Positions 8,458-15,331 of a DNA stretch of 64,000 nucleotides are shown piece after piece. A model generated the notes under the pieces. The model saw nothing but the letters and a program-made list of their open reading frames with translations, made no database searches and was not told the origin of the DNA. The translations under genes were made by a program, and so were the position numbers. Source of the DNA: Treponema sp. OMZ 790 (GTDB lineage Bacteria; Spirochaetota; Spirochaetia; Treponematales; Treponemataceae); assembly GCF_024181285.1 (NCBI RefSeq), contig NZ_CP051201.1, positions 2,914,001-2,978,000 of the forward strand. Reading direction: 5' to 3'. Positions within the stretch are counted from its first letter, which is position 1, and every line of letters begins with the position of its first letter.

Positions 8458-8683
8458 TTACTTTATACCTTCCGGCCGATATGTCCGATAAGCCTTTTTT
8501 TAAGTCTTTTTCAAATTCAAGTATTTCCTGCATTTCTTCGTCATCAACTACGGATTCATTGATGGTATAGTTTAATGCTGCATATTCCATATAATTTGAA
8601 ATAGTGCGTTTTTGTCCTTCGGCTGCCTTTTTAAATATATCGTATATGGCATTATCTATTCGCATGGTAATTGTCTTTTGCAT
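8450..8683 (-). CDS. Ribbon-helix-helix antitoxin of the RelE-type pair
   Basis: A 77-aa acidic protein. The N-terminal ~45 residues (MQKTITMRIDNAIYDIFKKAAEGQKRTISNYMEYAALNY) fit a ribbon-helix-helix DNA-binding fold: a short beta strand, then two helices with the R-T-I-S-N-Y turn. The C-terminal acidic tail (DDEEMQEILEFEKDLKKGL) would wrap the toxin. A GAGGAG ribosome site precedes the ATG, and a near-consensus promoter lies just upstream. It should repress its own operon. Confidence 0.88.
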   Translation of the reverse strand: MQKTITMRIDNAIYDIFKKAAEGQKRTISNYMEYAALNYTINESVVDDEEMQEILEFEKDLKKGLSDISAGRYKVIG

Positions 8684-8701
8684 TTATTTTACTCCTCTTC
8701 A

Positions 8702-8730
8702 AATATATTCAATTTTATTCAATCTGTCAA
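8702..8730 (-). promoter_or_regulatory. Sigma-70 promoter of the RelE-type toxin-antitoxin operon
   Basis: Reading the minus strand, TTGACA (8725-8730) is followed after 17 bases by TATATT (8702-8707). The spacer contains a repeated ATTGAATA/AATTGAATA word overlapping the -10, a plausible operator for the ribbon-helix-helix antitoxin. The spacing and start fit the downstream GAGGAG and ATG at 8683. Confidence 0.7.
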
Positions 8731-8778
8731 GAGTCATTAGAAATAGAGGCCTAAAAATAATGTGTACCCAATTCCTTC

Positions 8779-9102
8779 CTACAAATTAAACGATTTTGTT
8801 TTGCCGTCCGGTGTTTGAATTGTTATGTCGATATTATTTTTCTTTTTGTTTTCATTTATTGTATTTTCCGAATCGGCTGCCTTTTCTAAAAATTCTGCCA
8901 AATCACTTTGTGAAGGAATTTTAATTTTAGAAGGGATCTTTGTGCTTATTACTATAGTCTCGCTATCTTTTTTTTGTTTCGGTTCTTCAAAAACAAATTT
9001 AACGTTTTCCTTTTGAATAGCATCCAAAAGTTTAAGCCCCTCTTCGGGGGTGATTGCCTTGTCCCTAATCATGTTTAAAATTTCAAGTTTTTCGTTTTCC
9101 AT
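8779..9102 (-). CDS. Small protein with SHOCT-like (YvlB-type) N-terminus
   Basis: A 107-aa soluble protein. The first ~30 residues (ILNMIRDKAITPEEGLKLLDAI) match the short helical SHOCT-like module found at the N-terminus of YvlB/DUF4097-type proteins. The rest is charged with a C-terminal strand-like NNIDITIQTPDGKTKSF. AAGGAG lies seven bases before the ATG. It follows the DUF2089 regulator, a pairing common in Firmicutes and spirochaetes that often tracks with envelope stress; that role is inference here. The large adhesin-like DUF4097 part seen in longer homologues is absent. Confidence 0.65.
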   Translation of the reverse strand: MENEKLEILNMIRDKAITPEEGLKLLDAIQKENVKFVFEEPKQKKDSETIVISTKIPSKIKIPSQSDLAEFLEKAADSENTINENKKKNNIDITIQTPDGKTKSFNL

Positions 9103-9146
9103 AAAATCTCCTTGTAGTTAAAACTGAACCGGTTGTTACTGTTCTT

Positions 9147-9527
9147 CTAAATTTTATCTTCTTCGGATTGGCCCGTTAAAAATGAAACTGCGGAATCAAC
9201 CGATAACTCTCCGGCCTTTATTCTTTTTAAAACTTCAGAAACATTAACGGACGGAAGGCTGCCATCGGATAAGCCCAGTGCTGCATTGATTTCTTCTATC
9301 TTATTCCGAACCGTCGGGTAAGAAATGCCTAATTCTTTTTCCATATCGCGTATGCTGCCTCTGTTTTTTAAAAACATCTTTACAAAATATTTTTGCTCCT
9401 TTGTGAGGCGGCAAAATTCGCATAGCTCAAACTCTCCCTTTAAGGAACTGTTGCATTTTGTGCAATGCAGCTCTGAAACGGTAAAAGCCTCCCCGCATAC
9501 GGGGCAGTTTCCCATAACCTCTGTCAT
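9147..9527 (-). CDS. DUF2089-type zinc-ribbon/HTH regulator
   Basis: The start at 9527 is set by GGGAG seven bases upstream; the frame stays open further upstream without a good site. Residues ~6-45 carry two zinc pairs, CPVC and CTKC, then CEFC. A helix-turn-helix follows (EKYFVKMFLKNRGSIRDMEKELGISYPTVR is the region, ~46-80). The C-terminus repeats the AGELSVDSAVSFL helix pattern also seen at the start of the next protein. The domain order matches DUF2089 proteins, putative transcriptional regulators. Probably cotranscribed with the downstream SHOCT-like gene. Confidence 0.8.
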   Translation of the reverse strand: MTEVMGNCPVCGEAFTVSELHCTKCNSSLKGEFELCEFCRLTKEQKYFVKMFLKNRGSIRDMEKELGISYPTVRNKIEEINAALGLSDGSLPSVNVSEVLKRIKAGELSVDSAVSFLTGQSEEDKI

Positions 9528-9639
9528 ATTTACTCCCAATAATTCTATGATAATAAAAACTTCACACTTTGTCAAGAGAATTTATTAAAATATCTATATT
9601 AAAATTGAAAAATACAATAATTTTAACTAAAAATATAAG

Positions 9640-9673
9640 AATTTTAAAATATTTTATTAAATATTTTAAAATT
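9640..9673. repeat. Perfect AT-only palindrome, 15-bp arms
   Basis: AATTTTAAAATATTT (9640-9654) and its exact reverse complement (9659-9673) flank a TATT loop. It sits directly at the 5' edge of an ABC-transporter gene fragment, so it may mark a recombination breakpoint or be the relic of a terminator or operator. AT-rich palindromes arise readily in this base composition, which lowers the significance. Confidence 0.55.
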
Positions 9674-9676
9674 TGA

Positions 9677-9844
9677 CTTAATATAATTCTTTTAATAGAT
9701 GAGGGCACTTCCTCTCTCGATAAAGAAAATGCCCTAGAGATTGAAAAGAGGCTGATAGAAAATCCCGATCTAACAGTAATAATGATCAGCCATCATTTTG
9801 AACCCGAAATAAAAGAAAAACCGGATGGGGTTTATAAGTTGTAA
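9677..9844 (+). pseudogene. 3' fragment of an ABC-transporter ATPase gene
   Basis: The frame opens after a TGA at 9674-9676 and reads a C-terminal ATP-binding-cassette piece: ILLIDEGTSSLDKENALEIE (Walker B end and D-loop), then VIMISHHFEPEI (H-loop) and a final KPDGVYKL. The Walker A, Q-loop and signature parts are missing, so only the last ~55 codons survive. Its stop lies 13 bases inside the 3' end of the convergent peptide exporter gene. This looks like a deletion scar at the edge of the peptide locus. It is not the exporter itself, which is on the other strand and complete. Confidence 0.8.
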
Positions 9845-11616
9845 GCTTCATCCGTATAATACTTAGCCTGTAAGTTATAAAGCTCCTTGTACTTGCCGTC
9901 TTGGTTTATAAGAGTTTCGTGATTTCCGTCTTGGACGATTTTTGCATTGTCGAATACAAGAGTCCTATCCGAAAATTTTGTAACCGCCATTCTATGCGAA
10001 ATATAAAGAGAACACTTATCCGCAAAAAAAGAATCGAACTGCTCATAGATTTTGTTTTCGGCTTTCGGGTCGAGGGCCGCGGTCGGTTCGTCTAAAATGA
10101 CTATCGGAGCGTTTTTATATGCGGCTCTGGCTATTGCAATCTTTTGCCCTTCTCCGCCTGATGGCGTAAAGCCTGCATCGTCAAAATCTCGGTAGACCAA
10201 GGTTTCCAAGCCCTTATCCAATTTATCGGTAACTTCTTTTAAGCCCGATGCCGAAACGATGTTTTCCAAACGCTTTTTATCTGCTTCGGTTTTATCGTTC
10301 CCGAAGGTAATATTTTCTTTTATGCTGAAAGAAAAAAGTTTAAAGTCTTGAAAGACTGCTGCAAACCATGTTTGATAGTGATTATAATCTATTTCTTTTA
10401 TGTCGATACCGTTAATTAAAATTTTGCCTTCGGTCGGTTCATAAAGGCGCATTAAAAGTTTTACAAAGGTTGATTTACCTGCACCGTTTTCTCCGATGAT
10501 TGCAATCCGTTCTTTGGAATTAAATTTAACGTTTACGTTTTGTAGGGCAAACTTTTCGCTTGTGCCGTATTTAAAAGAAACATTTTGAAATTCGATATCG
10601 AAGTTTTCGGATAAAATAGGTTTTTCTCCTTTTGCATTTTCCATGGACGGCATATTCATATATTCTTTAAAAGCAGAAAAGTATTCGTTAAACTGAGAAA
10701 GCTGAACGACGGTTTTTATAATTTCGGATAGTATCGAGGCGAAAGAATTTACGGCTGCAAGATACATTGTGAAATTTCCTACCGAAAGCGTTGAGTCTAA
10801 TGTTTGCTTAATTACAAAAAAATAACTTATGATTAGTTGAGCAACAAAGGTAAAAGAATTAAAGGCTCCGCTTATAAAGCGGGTGTTGGCTACATTGTTA
10901 TAAAATTTTCCGAGTACTTCAATTTGTTTATTGTATTTTTCTAAAAACCACGGAGCTAAATTATAGGTGCGGATTTCTTTTCCGTATTGAAAATCTTCCA
11001 TCTTTTCGGAATAGTAGCCGATACGTCTTTCCTGCACGGATTGTTCCATGCGATATTTTATCCCATGTTTATTTGTTTTTGCAAAGACCAAAGAATTAAG
11101 AGCTACAATTATGATGACTGCAAGCACAAGCCAAGGACTTAGCATTGCAATAACTGAAATAAGTCCTGCGAAGGTGAGCAGTCTACCGAATAGACCTATA
11201 GCCTCATCCAAAATTGCGGCAAACCCATAACCTCCTGAATATGCATATTGTTCCGCCTTCTTTTTTAAGTTTAAAAATTCGGGAGTTTCGAGCCGTTCAT
11301 AATCTACTTGCATTAATTTTTTTCCTATATCGGCTTGAAAACGCTGAAAGGATATGTTTTTTAAAATACTTGCAGAGCGGTTTAAAACGGCAGTTATAAG
11401 GCTTATCGCAAATAAGGTTCCGGCGTATATGATTAAAAACTTAACCGCTTCTTCTTTATTTTGTGTTGTAAACAATGCATCAATAATGAACTTAGGCAGC
11501 ACAACTGCCATCACCGTTTTTACGGCATTTAAAATCTCTTTTAATAAAATGACAACCGGAAAACGCTTGTCATATCTCCAGCACATAGCAAAATAATACA
11601 ATGCTCCCTTAAACAT
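9832..11616 (-). CDS. ABC exporter (fused membrane and ATPase domains) of the peptide locus
   Basis: A 594-aa half-transporter. Residues ~1-320 hold about six membrane helices. The ATPase domain follows, with Walker A GENGAGKST near 375, Q-loop VFQDFKLFSF, signature PSGGEGQKIAIARA near 487, Walker B/D-loop IVILDEPTAALDP and H-loop YISHRMA. There is no C39 peptidase domain, so leader removal would need another protease. It starts 14 bases after the radical SAM maturase stop with GAGAGG before the ATG, so it belongs to the precursor-maturase-exporter operon. Homodimeric export of the modified peptide is the simplest inference. It resembles the two exporters at 36-39.7 kb in its (G/A)K(E/D)IR-(T/L)Y motif. 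Confidence 0.85.
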   Translation of the reverse strand: MFKGALYYFAMCWRYDKRFPVVILLKEILNAVKTVMAVVLPKFIIDALFTTQNKEEAVKFLIIYAGTLFAISLITAVLNRSASILKNISFQRFQADIGKKLMQVDYERLETPEFLNLKKKAEQYAYSGGYGFAAILDEAIGLFGRLLTFAGLISVIAMLSPWLVLAVIIIVALNSLVFAKTNKHGIKYRMEQSVQERRIGYYSEKMEDFQYGKEIRTYNLAPWFLEKYNKQIEVLGKFYNNVANTRFISGAFNSFTFVAQLIISYFFVIKQTLDSTLSVGNFTMYLAAVNSFASILSEIIKTVVQLSQFNEYFSAFKEYMNMPSMENAKGEKPILSENFDIEFQNVSFKYGTSEKFALQNVNVKFNSKERIAIIGENGAGKSTFVKLLMRLYEPTEGKILINGIDIKEIDYNHYQTWFAAVFQDFKLFSFSIKENITFGNDKTEADKKRLENIVSASGLKEVTDKLDKGLETLVYRDFDDAGFTPSGGEGQKIAIARAAYKNAPIVILDEPTAALDPKAENKIYEQFDSFFADKCSLYISHRMAVTKFSDRTLVFDNAKIVQDGNHETLINQDGKYKELYNLQAKYYTDEAYNL

Positions 11617-11630
11617 AAATAACCTCTCTT

Positions 11631-12975
11631 TTATATATTTTTATGTGTTAAATGATATAATCCTATTATAGTTTCTTTTAGCATATCTCTTGTTAGGTTA
11701 CAATCTTTTTGGTCAAGTTCTAGTTCGTGTTTAGAGTTTAAAGCATGTCCTAGGCAACCATTGCATACAGAGGATGCAAAGCATTTTTTACACTCAGCAT
11801 TTACTTGTTTATCTGAAAATGCAAGAATTGTATTTTGTTTTTCTTTAAAATAATCACTACAGAAAATATTTTCATTTTCAACATTACCCATGTAAAATTT
11901 AGGGGTATCTATAAACATAAAACATGGATATATATCACCGTTTGAAGCAACTGACAATGTACCAAAACCTGCATCACATATATGCCGTATGGGAGGTTTA
12001 CCTTTAAATATTAAAGGAAATAACAAACGCCCTAATAAACTATATACTGGAGGATTTTGTTTGCAATCTGTCAACGATTTTACATTTTTAAAAAAATCGG
12101 AAACGGAATTAACAAACGGAGAATAATCGGGTAAAGCATAGGAACATGAAAAATCAGCCATAACCGGGACCAAATGGACTTGGAGTTTATCCGATATTTC
12201 TTTTATATTTTTTACAACTTGCATAGGCGAAACTCCTTGTTCAACATGAAAACGAGTATAAGTCGCCTCAATACTTGGGATAATTCCTGTTTCATCGATT
12301 AGTTTTTTTATATTTTTTATAATTACAGGTGACATACCTTGTCCGGTTTGTGAAATACGTAGTTTATTATTTACATCTATGTCGCCGTCATAGCTAACTG
12401 TAACAGCAAAATTATATTTTTTTAGTATTTCAGAAATTTTTTCATTGTAAATTGTTCCGTTTGTTATTAGTGAAAATTTGGGCAAAGGTTTTATTTTACC
12501 GTTTTGTGTAAGCTCTAATGTTTTTTCGCAAATATATTCAATCAGCGAATAATTTAACAAAGGTTCACCGCCGAAAAACATAATTGAGTCAACTTGTTCA
12601 AAGTGGTTTAAAAAAGTTAAAAGAGTTTTATCCGCAATTGAAGAAGTCATGTTTATCCCCTTACTTTTATAATTACCTGCATTTGCATAACAGTATTGGC
12701 ATCGCAAATTACAACCTCCGCTGACATTTAAAGTTAAGCGATTAAGTTCTTTCCCTATAAATTGAATTTGATTATCATCAGGTAAAACTGTATTTTTTTT
12801 GTAAAATATCTAAACATTGTCTTATATCTGTTTTTTGAAATTTTTCTTCAAAATTTATATCTTGATTTATAATTGAAGAAAATATATTATAAGCAAATTG
12901 ATTGATTTTAAAAAAGTTATAAGTATCAGGAAAATAGATCAAATAATCTTTTTTACCTAATTTGATAAATTCCAC
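11631..12975 (-). CDS. Radical SAM/SPASM peptide maturase, split by a frameshift in an A8 run
   Basis: Two frames together make one protein. The first (GTG at 12975, GGAGG five bases upstream, to TGA at 12778) encodes a ~65-residue domain resembling a PqqD-like RiPP recognition element (FFKINQFAYNIFSSIINQ). The second carries GGCNLRCQYCYAN, the CxxxCxxC cluster site, and a SPASM end: GDIYPC, then CKKCFASSVCNGC and a last CNL. The frames meet at eight A's (complement of 12793-12800); seven would join them as LQKNTVLPDD. The second frame has no start before its first cluster cysteine: the only start-like TTG (12707) falls after it, so an intact enzyme needs the upstream frame. Family knowledge: such enzymes install thioether or C-C crosslinks in peptides. 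Confidence 0.85.
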
Positions 12976-12991
12976 AATAACCTCCACTAGC

Positions 12992-13018
12992 GGCGAACTG
13001 TATAAAATCCAGTTCGCC
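12992..13018 (-). promoter_or_regulatory. Hairpin between precursor-peptide and maturase genes
   Basis: GGCGAACTG (12992-13000) and CAGTTCGCC (13010-13018) form a perfect 9-bp stem with a 9-base loop. It sits in the 60-base gap between the precursor stop (13036) and the maturase ribosome site (12981-12985). No T-run follows, so it is less likely a full terminator than an attenuating or mRNA-stabilising element that keeps precursor transcript in excess, an arrangement common in peptide natural-product operons. Confidence 0.7.
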
Positions 13019-13035
13019 AAAACTATGCGAGTAAT

Positions 13036-13185
13036 TTAATGACACATACTACCGCAGGCTACTCCTACAGCATCTTTGCAGCCATGCCCGCATCCACACC
13101 CCCATACCTGTATTTCTACATTATCAAAAATACCGGTAAGCTCTTGCGTATCACACGCTTCAATAAGTAATTTTTTGTTACTCAT
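13036..13185 (-). CDS. Cys/Gly-rich RiPP precursor peptide (49 aa)
   Basis: The start at 13185 is fixed by AAGGAG eight bases upstream; longer in-frame starts lie inside the promoter. The N-terminal ~29 residues (MSNKKLLIEACDTQELTGIF...) are leader-like. The last ~20 are a core of Cys, Gly and small residues: WGCGCGHGC, then GVACGSMCH, giving five cysteines in twenty residues. It is directly upstream of a radical SAM/SPASM maturase and an ABC exporter, the diagnostic context for a ribosomally made, post-translationally modified peptide. The ACG-S motif recalls the ACGX-type precursor group, but I am not sure of that assignment. The bond type (sulfur-to-carbon thioether or other) cannot be read from sequence. 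Confidence 0.8.
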   Translation of the reverse strand: MSNKKLLIEACDTQELTGIFDNVEIQVWGCGCGHGCKDAVGVACGSMCH

Positions 13186-13198
13186 AAAACAACTCCTT

Positions 13199-13251
13199 TG
13201 ATACATAGTCTGTATCACATATAATTCTATCATGTCTTATACATATGTCAA
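13199..13251 (-). promoter_or_regulatory. Promoter and dyad operator of the peptide operon
   Basis: On the minus strand TTGACA (13246-13251) and TAGAAT (13224-13229) are separated by 16 bases. Between the -10 and the ribosome site lies a perfect dyad, TGATACA-TAGTC-TGTATCA (13199-13217), with 7-bp arms over the expected transcription start. A repressor bound there would block initiation. No regulator gene is adjacent in the operon; the nearest candidate is the PadR gene at 15 kb, whose own operator has a different sequence. Confidence 0.65.
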
Positions 13252-13344
13252 GTCTAAAATGTAAAAAAAATCATTTTTTACGCTTTTTAGCAAGACTCCT
13301 CTTTAGTATAAGAAGTGCCCATAAGTATTTTTTAAAAACATAAG

Positions 13345-14076
13345 TTACTTTTCATGCAAGGCAAAGGCGATAAGATCGGCAATGCTGCACAAAATAATCG
13401 CAACTAAACAGCTCAAAGCTGCAAGAATCCATAATCTTGTAATAAAGCCTATTAGTACAAAGGCGGTAAGTGCAAAAACCATTATTAGTTTTTTTACCGC
13501 TGAAAGGATTTTTGCGTTGTTGATTTTCTCCTTGTTAAGAAAAATGTGAAAGGCAGGTTGTGCATATACTTCCTCATTTGTCATCCCGCAAAATTTAAAT
13601 AAAAGTTTATTTATAAAATCTTCTAAAGAAGAAATAAGACCTGCTTGAATACTAAAAAGAATATCTGTGCAGATTAATACTGCAAAAGCCGCTTTTACAA
13701 GCGTCATTTGTTCTTTTACAAAAAACGACAATATAAATAAGCCCAGACTCGTGCAAATTTTTATTAAATTAACATAGAATAAATTTCGCAAAGGTTTTCT
13801 TATTCTTTTAGCAAAATCCTTTATCAAATCTTTTATTTCAATTTTGGAAGTTTGATTTTTATCTTCTCTGTCTTGTAAAAAATCGGTTTCCGTTTCATTG
13901 AGATCGCCGAACTTTGAAACTATAATGTCAAAGGCTTCATCCCTGCTTTTCCCTTGAGCAAGGAGCTCTTCATATCTTTCAGTTAATCCGGTTTTGATTT
14001 TTTCTTTTAACTCTTGAAGGTTCGGCTTTGAGTTAAAAGCAAATTTTTCTTCTACAAAATTATGTATTCTGTTCAT
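13345..14076 (-). CDS. Membrane protein with HAAS-type (permease prefix) N-terminus
   Basis: A 243-aa protein. The start at 14076 overlaps the previous stop as ATGA, with GGAGA just ahead. Residues ~12-72 (LQELKEKIKTGLTERYEELLAQGKSRDEAFDIIVSKFGD region) are the small helical HAAS/permease-prefix domain, which normally sits beside PadR regulators. After ~residue 95 come four hydrophobic helices in two pairs (~100-145 and ~200-240). No ABC permease core follows, so it is a stand-alone membrane partner. It is the last gene of the PadR operon. Confidence 0.75.
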   Translation of the reverse strand: MNRIHNFVEEKFAFNSKPNLQELKEKIKTGLTERYEELLAQGKSRDEAFDIIVSKFGDLNETETDFLQDREDKNQTSKIEIKDLIKDFAKRIRKPLRNLFYVNLIKICTSLGLFILSFFVKEQMTLVKAAFAVLICTDILFSIQAGLISSLEDFINKLLFKFCGMTNEEVYAQPAFHIFLNKEKINNAKILSAVKKLIMVFALTAFVLIGFITRLWILAALSCLVAIILCSIADLIAFALHEK

Positions 14077-14780
14077 TCCTTTTCTCCTGTTTCTATAGAA
14101 TAAATAAGAGCCCGCACCATTGATTGAAGCATAAACCCTATCCCGATAATTAAAAATCCCCATTTAGTCATATTAAAAAATATTAAAACAATACCTGTAA
14201 AAAAAGAAGCTGCATCTATGAGTATTCGAAGACTCCGTATTATTTTTATAGTACGGGATTTATATATTTTTTTGTTTTTTATATTCGAATCTATATGAAG
14301 TTCATCAATGAGGTTTTTAAATTGAAATTGTAATTTTGTAATAAATCTTAAAAGAAACAAAAAACTTATCGTGAGTATTGCATAAAATCCGATTTCAAAA
14401 AATTTTGTTTCGAAAGATATTTTATTTAATAAAACAAACATTAAAGGAGCAAAAAAACTAAATCCGATTGTATGAGATAAAATCGTCAATAGCTTCTTTA
14501 TTTTTTTTATAATCGGTATAAGCGGTTTTATCTTTTCATAATTTTTTTCGGCTTCGGCTTCTGCCAATTCGTCAGGACTTGTGCTTGCTTTAATTTCTTC
14601 CAAAACATCTACGGAACCGATTGCGGATATAAAGGCTTCATTTTCCGCTTTACCGTTTTTTTGTGCGGCAGCAAATTCCGTATGCATTCGGTCAAGAATC
14701 TTCATTTTTAAGATTGCAGTTTTTTCATTTTTAGGCAGATTTGCAAAAAATACGTTTACATATTCCGTTAATTTTTCCAT
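14073..14780 (-). CDS. Membrane protein with HAAS-type N-terminus, PadR-linked
   Basis: A 235-aa protein whose first ~75 residues (KMKILDRMHTEFAAAQKNGK, then EAFISAIGSVDVLEEI) form a helical HAAS-like domain related to that of the next gene. Four membrane helices follow, in two pairs around residues 98-150 and 185-225, linked by a basic cytosolic loop. It lies 14 bases after the PadR stop and overlaps the next gene by four bases. Such proteins are thought to act in envelope homeostasis under PadR control; that is family-level knowledge and the substrate is unknown. Confidence 0.7.
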   Translation of the reverse strand: MEKLTEYVNVFFANLPKNEKTAILKMKILDRMHTEFAAAQKNGKAENEAFISAIGSVDVLEEIKASTSPDELAEAEAEKNYEKIKPLIPIIKKIKKLLTILSHTIGFSFFAPLMFVLLNKISFETKFFEIGFYAILTISFLFLLRFITKLQFQFKNLIDELHIDSNIKNKKIYKSRTIKIIRSLRILIDAASFFTGIVLIFFNMTKWGFLIIGIGFMLQSMVRALIYSIETGEKE

Positions 14781-14794
14781 AGATTAGGTTCCTC

Positions 14795-15118
14795 CTATAC
14801 AAAGCGGTTAATTAATTCGACAGACGACTTCCATTCTTCAATTTTTTCGGCCAAATGTTTTTTGCCTGTTTCGGTAAGCTTAAAATAAACTCTCGGTCTG
14901 CCGTTTACTTCGCCCTTATCGTAGGAAACCGTAAACCCGAGTCTTTCATACCTGTCAAGGGCGGAATAAAGGGTTGTTTCCTTTAACGAATAAAGCCCTT
15001 CCGATAATTCTTCTATCTCTTTTGAAATTTGATAGCCGTAGCTGTCTCCTTTTTTTAAGACCGACATAATGAGAATATCGTTAAAGCCCCGCATCACATC
15101 ACTTGAAACTATTTTCAT
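14795..15118 (-). CDS. PadR-family transcriptional regulator
   Basis: A 107-aa winged-helix protein of the short PadR class: VMRGFNDILIMSVLKKGDSYGYQISKEI, then LKETTLYSALDRYERLGFTVSYD and the wing GRPRVYFKLTETGKKHL, which match the family almost position by position. The C-terminal helix (EEWKSSVELINRF) is for dimerisation. It leads an operon with two HAAS-type membrane proteins and has a consensus promoter overlapped by a dyad, so autorepression is likely. Confidence 0.92.
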   Translation of the reverse strand: MKIVSSDVMRGFNDILIMSVLKKGDSYGYQISKEIEELSEGLYSLKETTLYSALDRYERLGFTVSYDKGEVNGRPRVYFKLTETGKKHLAEKIEEWKSSVELINRFV

Positions 15119-15169
15119 AACTTCTCCCTAAGTGCTAGGTTATACTTCATTTATAATACTATTACAGCA

Positions 15170-15214
15170 ATACTATGATAGATATAGTATAGACAAAAAA
15201 AGAATTTTTGTCAA
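15170..15214 (-). promoter_or_regulatory. Consensus promoter and dyad operator of the PadR operon
   Basis: On the minus strand TTGACA (15209-15214), 17 bases, then TATACT (15186-15191). The dyad ATACTAT-GATAGAT-ATAGTAT (15170-15190, 7-bp perfect arms) overlaps the -10 box and the start site. This is where an autorepressing PadR dimer would bind. A further TATACT-like word lies nearer the gene. Confidence 0.7.
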
Positions 15215-15247
15215 GAAAAAAGTACGCTTTTTAGAACAATAACTTAA

Positions 15248-15276
15248 TTGAACAAGATATAATTTTGTGCTATACT
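15248..15276 (+). promoter_or_regulatory. Sigma-70 promoter of the 15.3-kb gene
   Basis: TTGAAC (15248-15253), 17 bases, TATACT (15271-15276). The predicted start would leave a ~48-base leader that includes GAGGG ahead of the ATG at 15332. It diverges from the PadR promoter 35 bases away. Confidence 0.6.
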
Positions 15277-15331
15277 CAATTTTCTTAAAAAAGAGTAATT
15301 TAATCCGCTGATACGGGAAAGAGGGTTTATT

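Noticed and set aside
12705..12707. TTG at 12707 as an independent start of the radical SAM protein
   Set aside because: It lies after the first of the three cluster cysteines, so the product could not bind the Fe-S cluster.
12793..12800. Programmed ribosomal -1 frameshift at the A8 tract of the maturase
   Set aside because: There is no clear downstream pseudoknot or stem stimulating it, and the shift needed equals a one-base length change; slippage or phase variation is simpler.
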